A stretch of DNA of 64,000 bases from Climacteris rufus (lineage: Eukaryota > Chordata > Aves > Passeriformes > Climacteridae). A program made the translations under genes and the position numbers. Shown here piece after piece: positions 1 to 12,018 of the stretch (position 1 is its first letter; the number at the start of each line of letters is the position of its first letter). The stretch covers positions 2,418,118 through 2,482,117 of the forward strand of contig VZRZ01000996.1 in NCBI GenBank assembly GCA_013398175.1, written 5' to 3'. The notes under the pieces are model-generated. The model did no database searches, had not been told where the DNA came from, and worked only from the letters and a program-made list of their open reading frames with translations.

Positions 1-3000
1 TAACCTATTGGAAACAAGTCCGCATAGATGAGGACTTGCAGATCTCACTCTGACACAGTAGCACCAACTTAATCTAGAAGCAGTAGCAGCATGTTAGTGT
101 GCAGCTTGCAATGACACAGCCATATAATTTGTAGGCTGGAGGTAGCTTATGCTCCAGCTTAGAGAGAGGCAAAGTCAGCCTGGCCCTCTACAATACAATA
201 ATGGATTGCATGGACCAGATCCATGGTCCCTGGATACCTTGTAACAGAGCTGCTTGAACTGTGATCCACACACCACTGATGGCTGCAGGATATGTGCAAG
301 GGCAATGACCACAGCATTATGTCTCAAGGTGCTGCTGTAACTTCTGTGTTTGCAGCTGCTAAACAGCAGGAGAAAACTGATAAATGCAAATGAGATTTCT
401 TTGTGCTCTATTTTCACTTGGTTTATTTGCTATAGAAGCAGTAGGTGATGAAAAGGACAGGATGAAAAGTGATGTGTATGGCTGTGAAAGAGAGAGAAAA
501 ATACAGCTGGGCATCTCTAATGAGGTGCAGTCCAGTTTATAAAACAAAAAAAAAAAAAAATTGTTGGGCTGAGCGCCCTAGAGCAGCACAGGCCCAGATT
601 CTTTGCAAACAGGAACTAATTGCTAAAAGCTCTCCAGAGGATTTTTTTTCATTCCTTTCAGTTAGCATTGGCAAAGATTTAGAAATTTCATCAAGAGAAA
701 TGATCTCTTATAAGTCCTTCTTGCTTAAATCTTTTTTCCCTCTTTACTGATGTGAGGATTGGCACCAATTTAAGCAATTTCTTTCATCTCTGAACATGGA
801 CTTTCTTAAATTGGTTTAACAATTTAATCCATTTAGCTGAAGTCCAATCCAGTCAAATCCATTCAAGAATTGCATGGAACAGACCCTCAGTGTTTTCACC
901 AAACCACTGCTCCATTAGCAACTTCACTCAAGGAGCTTATGTTGCTCCTTTTTCTGGTAACACACCCTGACACCCTCAGTTGACTCTGGGATGACTTAGG
1001 GGGTCTTTTAAGCAGATTTCCACTGAGAGAAAAATCAGTGTCTCAGAGGCTGACTGTAGCTCTACAGGTGTGTTGGCTTCATTTACACCTAAATGAAAGC
1101 TGTTAAAACAGAGGCAAATCACATATGGCCTCCACAAAACCTGTGTAGCATAGGGCCAACATAGCACAGCAATACCGCCATTCCAAAAAGTCATCTTGCT
1201 TTGGAGTTGTCTGTAAATATCACCAATATTGCAGATAGTTAGTTATCTCCCAGGATCTTGTTGGGATTTTTTTGTCCCAATAAATTTTTCAAGTAGTAGC
1301 AAAGATGACTGTCAGCCTAGTATTTTGCCTGTATTATAAGGAAAGTAGAAGATGAAATTTTATAGGTCTGCTAACATTTTGCCCAGTTGGGCAGTAGCAC
1401 TCTATGAGCATTGTCAGGTACTGAGGTATATGGGAAAGCCCATTGTCACTGGCACAGCATGGGAGCAGGCTGACCCATCAGCTCTTCCCATCTGCCCCTT
1501 CCAGGCTGTAGTCTGTGAATTACAGGCTGCTCTCCCACTGTAAAACACTCATGCTCCCATCCCCCAAGTTTGTTGTGTTATTTTTATATTCATGAAAACA
1601 TTAAAGTCAGGGTAAAAAAGGGACAAATAGTCCAGATTTGAAGATTTTCCATCTAGACCAAAAAAATGCTGCATGGCATGTGTGTTTAGCATTAGCAGGA
1701 AAATAAATGTGCTGTTTTCAAATTTTTGCTTCAGGGTCAGCCAACATCAGTCTACCATGTAACAGCTTTGAGGGGGGAAAAAAAGCTTCACTTAAGGATA
1801 CATCTGCCAGAGTAAACAGTGCCTCAAACCAGGGAAATCTAAAGCACATGCCTTATTGTCAAGTTTGGTTTAACTTGTTTTACAAATCAAAACAGCAGCT
1901 CAATTTTTAAAACCTATTTTTAAGTCCACTAGTGTTTTATCAAGAAGTATAAAGACCTACATTACTGTTTCAGTCCTTGTATTTTAAATAAAATATGATG
2001 TACCATTTCTTTTCCATGAATTTATGTCTTATCCCGTTCTTACATGCAGCTCTTCCTACCTCTTCATCATTTCTCATAAATCAGAGGATAAGATTCCCCA
2101 TTTTAACTGTCCTGATGCACCCTGTGCTTTATACACAATCTTTCTGTAACCACTGGAGCTTCTTGTGAAATATGTTAGGGCTCCCTGTGGGGTGAGAGGA
2201 TCCATGTTGGAAAAGTGCAATATTTGTGTGAATTTGTGTGAATAGGAGGAGCTTTGTGCTCAGAATTGACTTCTCCTTAGGAAGCAAAGCACATACCAAA
2301 TGAGAAACCTCCTGCATTTAGGATATGTGCAGACAATTCTTCTGATTAATGTGGGAGTTTTTGCATGCATATCTGAGGGAAGAATTTGGCTCTTCACAGT
2401 TAAAATAAAACACTGAAGAGTATTTAAGGAGCAAAACAAAGCCTGGAATGTTTTGAAGACGTTTCCAACAACCTCTAAGAAAGGAAAAAGTCTTTGCCAA
2501 ACATAGACAAACCTCATCAAACCCTATAGCTTCCTTTCAACTTTTATTGTTTTTGTTCCCCCACAAACCAAGCCCCAGCAGGTAATCCTGCTTGCTTGAT
2601 GGCAGCTGAAGTTCCATGATTATTTTATTCCAGTCTGAGCCGTGTTGAAAGGGGGTGGGTGGGGTAGTCCCTTCCCCCTTTTCATCTACTCAAAGCTACT
2701 TGTGCCCTTGCAGCTGTGAGTAATTTGTTCGGTTCTGCATGGAGCCGGACCAAGGAATGGATCCAGCTAAAAATCAGCTTTCCCTCACCCAGCCCTCCAT
2801 TGTGCCTTGATTCTCCAGCACTTCTGGATGAGCAGTAATGTGAGCACACAGAAAAGATGTGGATATGTGACCAGATGAACAGAGAGGAGGAGCTGGAAAT
2901 TTCATCACAGTCCCCCTACACAACACTGGCTCAAGAAAACATACAGCTGTGACCTAAATCTAAGGATAGTAGGCTAGTATGAGTCTCATTCAAGAACTTT

Positions 3001-5402
3001 TGTAAGATGAGTGATGTTTAAATACTCTTCATGTCTTCATTGAACATAAACAAGATCCTTAGCTTAAAAAAAAAATTATGTTTAAACATTCCATTTCCAT
3101 TTCTCAAGTGACAACCATGCACACTGATGGATGATAAATAAAGGGAAACCCCTTGGTGGAAAGAGACTCCTTATATTGGTGTCTGTGTTGTTGGATCAGT
3201 TACATGCAACATTGCTTAGCATATCAATTGGGAAAGACTAGTTTGGTGACATCAAATTAGATTTTCTCTTCTTTGGTATAAATTTTCACATTTGTTCATT
3301 TCGTATGAGTAAAATACACGTAGTTTTCAGGCAGTCTACTTCACTATAATCTTGGCTTTTGGTGTCCTGATGGAGCACTGATAAAGCATTGGATGCCACT
3401 GTAGCAATAATAATTTAGTTTTTAAAAGTCTCTGAATACCAAGTATTTACTATAAAGTATTATCTAAAGCAAGCAAATATAAGAGATGGCCCATTTCATA
3501 TGAAAATTTATTAAAAATGAAGCCAACTGTCTAAAATATTCAAACCATTACTTAATTGACGTAAGTTCAAAAGGTAAAGAGATTAAAGCCACGTTTACAG
3601 ACCAAATGTTGGAGTCCATTCAAATCTGTGAGCCATTACTAACTCCAGTAGGACTGGTTATGTGTGTGTGACTGCTCACCATTACCAATGTGTGTCCAAT
3701 AGATCCTGTATCTTTCAATAAAACTACAGTAAATGAAGTCATTCAGGTGTGAAGCAGGAGTGAGACCAAAATTTGGCTTCAGCCAGCATGCTAGCAGGAG
3801 TTATAACAGAAGTATTGACTGTAGCATGCACTTGGATACAACGAACAAAGGAAATAAAGCACATCTGATTCCTGCCCAACATCAGCCAGACTGTTCTGAG
3901 ATGGGAGGAAATTTAACTTTTTTGAAAGATTGGTGTTTGAAGTGTTTCTTTGCTCTTGGGCAGCAAGGAGAACTGACTCAGCTTCCAATATTCTTGTGAA
4001 AATTGCTTAAATGGCACATGCTGGAGCCTCCCATGCAGGGACTTAGGAAGCTACATAACTCTCCAGGAGCATCCAAGAACGAGCAAGCTCACCAGGAGAG
4101 TTCTGACATTTAAACTCAGGGGTTTACACAGACATGATTCTACAGGAGGGAAAGGGAAGGTGGGGGACACAATAAAATAGCAGCTTGGAAGGGGTGAACG
4201 CTTACTAGGAGAGGAGGTCACCACCTTCTGGGCAGCTCTTGGCTCACTGCTCCCGTGGATGACTGGTGAGGTCACAGTCACAGGCTTTTTTTGGCCCCAT
4301 TGATGTCCTAAACAAAGGCAGTGTTGGGTGGCCATAACCGGGAAAACCTCACTCAGCTTCTCAGGACAGTACTCGGCAGCCTGCATAAAAGATGGGGTCA
4401 TGCCTTGCCCAAACAGCTCTGAGGTGGGCCATCACTCCCTGTCACCACTGCTCAGCATTTGGGAGTGTTTGGATGCTCAGCCACATTGACCATCTCTTGA
4501 GAGCTGTGCTGGGTGTGCTTTGGCCCCCTGCAGAGGAATGGGTAACCCTCAGATGATCTTCACATCCCAGAAGGAAGGTTATTCCTCATTAGTTCCTTCT
4601 TTCTGCATTTTCCCATTTCTTCAATGTCTTCCAGAGTAGATCTTGTACTTCAGTCCCAAAAGCTACACTTCCTATCTGGAGACACCATCCCATGCATGGG
4701 TGAAACAGATGGTGGACACAGATGCTAAGTTCACTCCATTATTTAACAGCTGTAAAAGGAAAAATTACCTCAGACAATTGCCAGCATACAAATGGCTCCA
4801 GCTTACCCACGCAGTTCCTTGTATTTACTAAAGATATTGGCAAAGAGCTGCCTCCCCAGCAAGTCTCCATCCATCTGGAGGTCTGGGCTGTCCATACACT
4901 CAGTGTCGACAGCAAGTGTCTCAGTCTTTCAAGGTTTCAGGCCATTAAGGACTCCAAAGAAGTAGAAACTACTTTCAGGGCAGGGTCAGTTGTGTCGGTC
5001 CAAGAACAACACAAATGAGGTGTGGATCCGATCAGCTACATACATTCCTGTCATGATGGTGTCATATGTAAACAGCTTGTTCAAATCTACTCATTGACTG
5101 CAGTCTTCTGTCATGTTTGTGGAGGAGGCCGTGGAGGACTTGGACAAATGTCTTGCAGCAGTGCCTTGTGGAACAGGATAGCTGAGAAACCAGCCCACTT
5201 GGATCCCTGTGCAGAAGGCCTTTGTTGTCAAGAGCCAAAATCCCTCATTTTCCTTCAAACTGAAATTTAGCATGCAGACATTCAACTCAGAGGAAACCTT
5301 TTAACAGCAGCTGGCCATTTTAATTATAGAAAGAATATAAACAATAAATTTCTAATATTAGATATATTTCTCACAGTCCTTGTTTCTGAAAATAATGTCT
5401 TA
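1..5402. other. Gene desert, nothing recognised
   Basis: AT-rich unique sequence. Contains an A run (546-560), a G-rich patch near 2,650-2,670 and short open frames of up to 116 codons (minus, 4,051-4,401), none resembling a known family. No splice-framed exon, tRNA or repeat could be recognised. Confidence 0.6.
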
Positions 5403-5472
5403 GGACCATATCCAAGCCCCACTGAATCAGTGGAAAGTGTCCCACTGACCTCATTGTGATTGGATCAGGGCC
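5403..5472. repeat. Palindromic old amniote interspersed repeat
   Basis: The two halves are imperfect reverse complements: GGACCATATCCAAGCCCCAC at the left against GTGATTGGATCAGGGCC at the right, around a centre with two CCCACTGA/CAGTGG-like strings. This fold-back layout with 'GGATCAGGGCC' ends is a familiar class of old, non-autonomous repeat in reptile and bird genomes. The exact family name is not certain. Confidence 0.55.
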
Positions 5473-7666
5473 TTAGTTTCTTAAAATAAAATTTTACAAG
5501 GTACAGGCTAATCCTATTTCACATATTTTTAGTAAAATGGCTGAAAGGGGTTTTTTCTCTCCATTAAGATCCATAGGAAACCAAGACACAGCCACAATCT
5601 TGGCACTGAATATTCTATAAGGAATTTAAATACAGATAAGGAGGGGGGTTGAAATCGTTTCACACATGGGCTTCAAAATGGTGGGTTCAGAGCACAGGTC
5701 CCGGGAGCAGCAGTGAGGGCCCAGATGACTGGCAAAGCGTGACCCACATTCCCCTGGAAAAGAAGTAGTAAGCCAACACAAAGCTGCAGGATGTGCTCCA
5801 GAGCGCTTACCAAATTCCATCCATATTTCATTTGTTTAATTTTTCATATGTAGCCAAGCTCTAGGCAGCTGTAAGGAGCTAGAGCTACCAAAACACTGCG
5901 TGACAAGCTGTGCCTGTGGTATGTCCAGCCACACCAAGCTTAGAAAGCAGTAAAGCACTCCCAAGAACATCTGATTTTGTGAATTTCAAGCCTATATTCC
6001 AGCCCATAAAGTTTCAGATAAGCTTTTGATAAGTAAATGGGGGAGGCAGAAGGAAGTTAACCAAACAAAAGTATTAACCTGCTCCTTTTGTTCTATCCCC
6101 AGCCACTGGTGCAAACTGAAAAGGAAATATCTTGGAAGAAGCAGGGATGTTGCTAGAAGCAAATGGAGTCAGTCACATGCAAACAGAGGTTGCCTCTCCT
6201 GCACCCAGAGGAAATCCCCATCTTTAGCACAGAAGTAGCAGCCAGCCTGGCAGTCAGAGACCCCCTGCACTAATATCTACAGCATGATAAAAGGTGTCAT
6301 TTTTAGAAGATGTAAAAACCATAAGGGAAAAAGAAGATAAAGCAGACTGCATGAAAAATAAAATCATGAAAGTGAAAAAATATAGGTGATGCAAATGGAA
6401 GGGTAATGTTCCCAACACACCCAGTTACTGTCACAATATTTCTCGTTTGCTTTTAGTTTTAATTCTACGAGCTCATGTTACCTCTTGTGAAGTTTAAGAA
6501 CACTGTTTCCAGCTGTACCACCCTCCTGGCAACTCCAGTCAGCCCTTCGCACGCAAAAGCGGTGTAACAGCTGGGGCAAGAGTGGTACCGTGTCCCAAAA
6601 CAGAGCTGCCCCAGTCAATGTCACCTTTAGGAGGCTTGATACAACCCTCCAAAATGTGTAGATTTTAATGGGATCTGGATGTGAAGTTCAGATAAAACTC
6701 ATGCAGCCTGGGTTGCAATTAAAGTGCACTCATAACCTGACACATTCAAAGAACATTTTGACACATTGGCATGCAGATGTGAATGCCATAGGTCAGATGA
6801 AAGAGAAGGGGCTAGAAAAACACCAGTAAGACAAAATGAATCCATGACAGCACCATCCAATTTCACCATCAGGAATAATGTATTTATTTTAGGCCTGAGC
6901 CAAGGTTTAAATTGCCAACAGCTTTGTCATCATACCCTTTCACCCCTGGCTCACTTTTGCATGCAGCATATCACAAGACACAACAATTCATTTTCTCCTG
7001 TCTCGCTTCCTGTCAAACCCTCCTGCATGTTGTGTAGGGATTTCTTGCCCCATAACTGGGAATTAAATAGCCAAGTGATCCAACATTGCAGTCTAATGCA
7101 CACTTTGTTTGATATTTCCAGCTTGTGTTAGCCCGATCTTGCCTCTGCTCCCTTGGCCTTCTGAACTCATGGTCATATTTTAAAATAAATTTTAAGTTTA
7201 AAAAGTAATTTTCCCTCAGCTGAAGAAGATAAGAATGGCTTGTCATAAGCTGTGGCCTCTTCAAAAATTAGACAAGGCTATCTGAGAAGTCCTCCAAGCA
7301 TAAGATGCTCATGAGATTTTTTCTCTGCAGTATATGCAGACTTGTCTACACTCACTAGAGCCTGACAGAGGTGGGAAGAGCCTGTCCTTGCAGCTTGGCC
7401 CCCCAGACGCTCTGAGGCAGCAGACGCAGTCCCTGGACCTCACCCTAAGATCTGCCTCTCCAAGGCAACTTAGGAAAGGACCCATATAAACAACACATGG
7501 GCTAAAAAATATATGCTTTAACATAAGAGACACAAAGGACACATTTTATTGACATCAAAAAGAACATTAAGAGTGACTCTTGTAAGCTGATGCAGTGATG
7601 TGACTACATAAGGATCCATGGGGTTGAAGATAGAACAGATTTTTAGATGATCTTGCCTGGCAGCCC
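5473..7666. other. Gene desert, nothing recognised
   Basis: Unique AT-rich DNA. The longest frame is 121 codons (plus, 6,766-7,131) with no domain, no repeat signature and no codon pattern suggesting selection. Confidence 0.6.
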
Positions 7667-7808
7667 TGAGATTAGGTCAGTTGGTTAGAACAGGGTGCTA
7701 ATAATGTTAAAGTTGTAGGTTCAACCCCCTATATGGGCCATTCACTTAGGAATTAGACTCAATGATCCTTGTGGGTCCCTTCCAACTCAGAATACTCTTT
7801 TTCTGTGA
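7667..7808 (+). mobile_element. tRNA-Ile-derived SINE with CR1 3' tail (TguSINE1-like)
   Basis: The head resembles tRNA-Ile: A-box-like TAGGTCAGTTGG (about 7,673), the anticodon-arm string GTGCTAATAA and a B box GGTTCAACCCC (7,718-7,728), ending in a GGGCCA acceptor-like string. It is followed by a CR1-type 3' tail containing GGGTCCCTTCCAACTCAGAA. This composite is the structure of the passerine SINE TguSINE1, transcribed by RNA polymerase III and mobilised by CR1. Several changes from the tRNA and lack of a clear target duplication indicate an old, inactive copy. The left boundary is approximate. Confidence 0.85.
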
Positions 7809-10371
7809 TAATTCTCCCGAACCCAATGACCTCTCAAATTAATTCTGACTTTGCGTAGATCAAATGTTACTATTTCCAAGCTTATTTGGGTGATTGATAT
7901 TGAACAGCTTGGCCAACAAATTTAATAAGATTTATTCTTGGCACATATTCAAAGGTTTCTTCAGTGATCATGAACTTGTGATTTCAGTAGAACAAATGGT
8001 CACTGCAGTTCCACTGTGCTGCCCTACTTCTTGGATTAGACCATTTAACCATTCTTAATCTTTTTTTCCGTGTATCTGAAATATTTTCATTTAGTTGAAA
8101 AATATGTGTTGTTATGTAAAAGAAACATGTCTGCCACTCTGCTAGAACTTACTTTTCAAAAGATTTGTGCAACTACAACTTACATTTGCAGAAAAGTGAA
8201 CAGTAAGAAAATGAAGATGCCTGGAAATGCAACTGTGGGAAAAGGCTTCTACATGTCACTGAAATGTCTATAAATAAGTTTTCTCACTGCTTACCCTAGT
8301 CGTTTAGCAATCCAGACTGCAGGTAACATTTTATGTCCTTGTAAACTATACCATTTCCATTGGCTTCACAGGGGATGTGACACTAAACCCAATGCTAAAT
8401 TTTGCATTTTTGTGTTTAGAATTTACAGACAGGAGAACAGACAGCTATTTGTAGTAGTACTCTAGTCATTTTTAACAACAGTGTGCAGAAAAGTTAAGCC
8501 ATCCATATTCATCAGCAAGGGGAAATGCCTCATAAACTCAAAATGCTACACTAAGGACTCTTTCAGTTTTACTTCTCTCTTTATTTCCTTAAAGAATGCT
8601 TTGTTTCCCCTGCTGTCTTGTTACCATTCAACTCTGAGAAATACAACCTGCAAGCTTTACCACCCCCAGATACACTTACAGCCAAACATTGCTTCTTCTT
8701 CACTTTTTAAGACAAACATACTCTTACTGCTTCCCCTTGCTGCTCGGAAGACCCTATAGAAGAGGCCAGGATACTTTGCAGATATTTGACGGCCGGCACA
8801 GAAGCAGCACTGTTTTTTCAGAGGATAACATACAAAAGGCTGAAATGTGCTTGACACTGGAACACCTGGCAGGATGGGGCCCCACCACCAGTTCCAAGGG
8901 CTCCCTTGGAGTAGGGTCTCCTGGGGCCAGAGACCCCAGAACTCTCCTGAGCACTCTTCTGACCAGCTGTGAGGTGACCAGTTGGCAGTAGGGAAGGACA
9001 GCAATTCCAAAGGTTCTTTGATGCTGCAGCCGGTAGCAGTTTCTGCTGGGAAGGGGTGAGACAGACAGGACTGACAGCCACCAGGCTGTGTACAGGCAGT
9101 CTGGGTCACCAGGGTTAGGCTCACAACTAACTAATGAGCTTCGTCCCCCACTTAAAAATATCCTGGTTTTCTGCTCTTTACTTTCCATGATCACACAATC
9201 TTCTAGTTTTGTGAAACAAGGACTTCACACCTTTTTGTTTAGCTCAGCAAGCAAGAACAGCAGCCAGTCTATCAGTCACATTCATCAAAACCATTCCCTT
9301 GGTTTTTATGCTTCTTGAGGTATTTCAGGTTTGCATGTAGCAATTACCATTCATACAAAGATGCCATTTTCAAACCCAACAACTGAGTATCTCACATGTC
9401 CATTTCATTATCAGCCTTAGAAATGCTTTGAAGTATAAAGGCTAAATATAGAAACAATAAACATTAAACCCAACTGTGGGTGACCTCTCCATGAACTGTG
9501 AGCAAAGCCTGCCTATTGTCAATCCAGGTTCAGGTCATGAGCTACCCACCAGCAGCAAGGTGTGCATTCCAAGCCACAAGTTACAACCAAAAGGTACCCA
9601 AAAGTCAGTATTTAGCCAACATAGACCACCAGAGTTTGTAAAGCCATACTTTTATTCAAAAGATGGTATTTCTACTCTATGATGTCTTGCAGCTAAAACG
9701 TTATCATAAGGACTTCCTTGTCCGAAGTCAACAATATCTAAAAAATTGACTCTGAAGACAGGCAAGGGGCAAGGCTGCATAAGTAGTGGAATTTAAAAAG
9801 CAACAGTACAAGCTTGGTCATATGGCTTTTGACACAACAATGATCTTCTGAGATTTTGCTCTTGAAAAGACTATCCAAAAACTTTTTTGTCTTAAGTTTC
9901 ATAACTAAAAGACATTTTTCTATCAGTGCTGTAGAGACAGTTGGGTGGGATCTACTTGTTCAGGACAAGTAAATCATTCCATGTGATTGCATCACTGATG
10001 TAAGTGTTAATGTGCTATTTTCCAATTTGCCTCCAGGTTTTCCATAACCACCTCTCCAAATGACAGGAGGAGCAAGAATGATAAGCACCTGACATTGCTG
10101 GAAACCCCCATACATATCAGATCACACAGGGCACATACCACTTAACAGTGTAAATACAGCCGTTACCCAGGGTTACACAGCTTTAGAGAAGTAATTAAGT
10201 ATATGTGATAGCTAGCAGTAAATACTGCCTTGTAAATGATGCCTGTTACATGTAAAACTGGATATGCACAGGATTTTTTCTTCCTTTCAAACTAAGCAGA
10301 GGGCTTTTTCTTCATTTAAATAGTTATTAAAATAATACTTAGAGCTGACACTTTCCATGATCTACTTCTAA
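7809..10371. other. Gene desert with a stop-poor block at 8,650-9,190
   Basis: Mostly AT-rich. Between about 8,750 and 9,130 GC content rises and three minus-strand frames (155, 146 and 87 codons) and one plus-strand frame (100 codons) are open together. No protein family is recognised in any of them, and overlapping openness in all frames argues for composition rather than coding. Confidence 0.55.
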
Positions 10372-10558
10372 AGAATCATAAAACGGTTTGGGTTGGAAAG
10401 GACCTAAAGACCATCTAGTTCCAACTTCCTTGCCATGGGTAGGGACACCTTCCACTACACCAGGTTGTTCAAAGCCCTCCAACCTGAACATGTCCAGAGA
10501 TGGGGTACCACCACTTCTTTGAGCAACCTGTTCCAATGTCTCACTACCCTCATAGTGA
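10372..10558 (-). mobile_element. CR1 LINE 3' fragment
   Basis: The left end reads GAATCATAAAACGGTTTGGG, the reverse complement of the CR1 3' terminus, followed by the reversed terminal region (GGTTGGAAAGGACC, then CACCTTCCACTACACCAGG and CAACCTGTTCCAATG). The element is a 5'-truncated copy in minus orientation, the typical fate of CR1 insertions. It contains no usable reverse transcriptase frame. Confidence 0.93.
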
Positions 10559-11514
10559 ATAGAACAGAGACACTAACAAAGAACTTAAATATGAGAATTG
10601 TTTCAGGGAAATACCTACTAAGTCTTTAACAGACTAGCTGATGCCTACCTTAATGAGATTCAGCAGCAGTGCATTTTCAAAAACTGTCCACAGTGATGTT
10701 TATAAAATGCATACCCATAAGGAACATTTAGTCATAGGTATTCAAAATTTTCTGCAGCAATCGAATACTAAGCATACATTTGCATCTGCAGTTCAGCTAG
10801 AGGTTCAAAAGGCAGACATATATTTCCCAAGTAAATGACACTTCTTTAGTAAATTGAGCATATAGTATTGGAGAAGATCTCATTGGATAGTACATTTTTA
10901 ATAGGCTTACAAAATTTGACACCAATTAATGTAATGAAATATTATCCTCATATCCCACTCAGTTGATGATATCCTTTAAGCAGAGGTATGATGCTAGTGA
11001 TAATGAGCTTGAGAGACACATTTTGTTGATTTTCCCAGAGAACACTGTCTGCGTAGGAACTAGATATTTGTTCTGTGCTGTTAAATGAAGGGGAAGTTAT
11101 TTACTTTACTTAGGTTTCTCTGTCATTTATGATGGTCCAAAAGAAAAGACGTTGATATTTTCTGAGGCCTGGCTTAAACTTAAGAATTGTGTTGGGATTT
11201 GTTTTATAATTTGAGAGGATAGGTTGTGCACACCACTGATTAGCAGAGACTGTATCTACACTAATCTCTTTGCTGGCCCCCTCTGACAGGAGGAAGCACT
11301 GTCCAAGTTAAACACCAGTAGATGATATATCTATAGGAATGATTCACAGATCCATAAATCCTATAAGCCACGAGTTTGCTTCTGGGGAAACTGGTGCACA
11401 GTGCAATACATTATGTCCTCTGTAGGGACACAGTAGAATGTTCACATTTGATCTCCGAGCAAAGAAATTTAGATATCAGCAATAGCCCTTCCACTGAAAA
11501 ATTCACACCAGTAC
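10559..11514. other. Gene desert between two CR1 copies
   Basis: AT-rich unique sequence. No recognisable repeat or conserved gene part; frames are below 70 codons outside the CR1 copies. Confidence 0.55.
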
Positions 11515-12018
11515 AGCCTAGAGTGAAGTCTTGTGTCCAGCCATGAGTTCCTAAGTACAATAAAGACACTGAGATACTGCAGCAAGGCCAGTGAAGAGCT
11601 GGTGCAATGGTCAGGACTAGAGGCCCCGGGTTGGGAGGATGTGTAGGGAGCTGGGCTTGTTCAGCCTGGAGATGGCCATGGGGCATTTACCGCCAGCTTC
11701 AGCTGCGTAATGGGAGAGTGTAGAGAGGACAGAACCAGGCTCTCCCCGGATGTGCTCTGCAGTAAGGCAGGGGACAAACAGCACTTGCTATAATATGAAA
11801 AATCTGTTTAGATATTAGGAAAATAATTTTGCCATGAGGGTGATCAAACACTGAAATGGGCCCAGAGAAGGTAAGGGATTTCTGATCCTGGAGATACAAA
11901 AACTTGACTGGATTAAGTCTTGAGCAACACAATCTAAGTGGCTCTGTTTTGAGATCGGAGTCTGGACCAGACGATCCCTGGAGGTCCCTTCCAACATAAA
12001 TTATTCAGTGATTCAGTG
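11515..12018 (+). mobile_element. CR1 LINE 3' fragment, about 500 bases
   Basis: Plus-strand CR1. The left part matches the end of the reverse transcriptase region (AAAGACACTGAGATACTGCA, then CTTGTTCAGCCTGGAGATGG). The middle shows TTTAGATATTAGGAAAATAA. The 3' end is GGAGGTCCCTTCCAACATAA, then ATTCAGTGATTCAGTG, the octamer-repeat tail of CR1. It is strongly diverged and has many stops in the former coding part. The 5' boundary is approximate. Confidence 0.9.
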
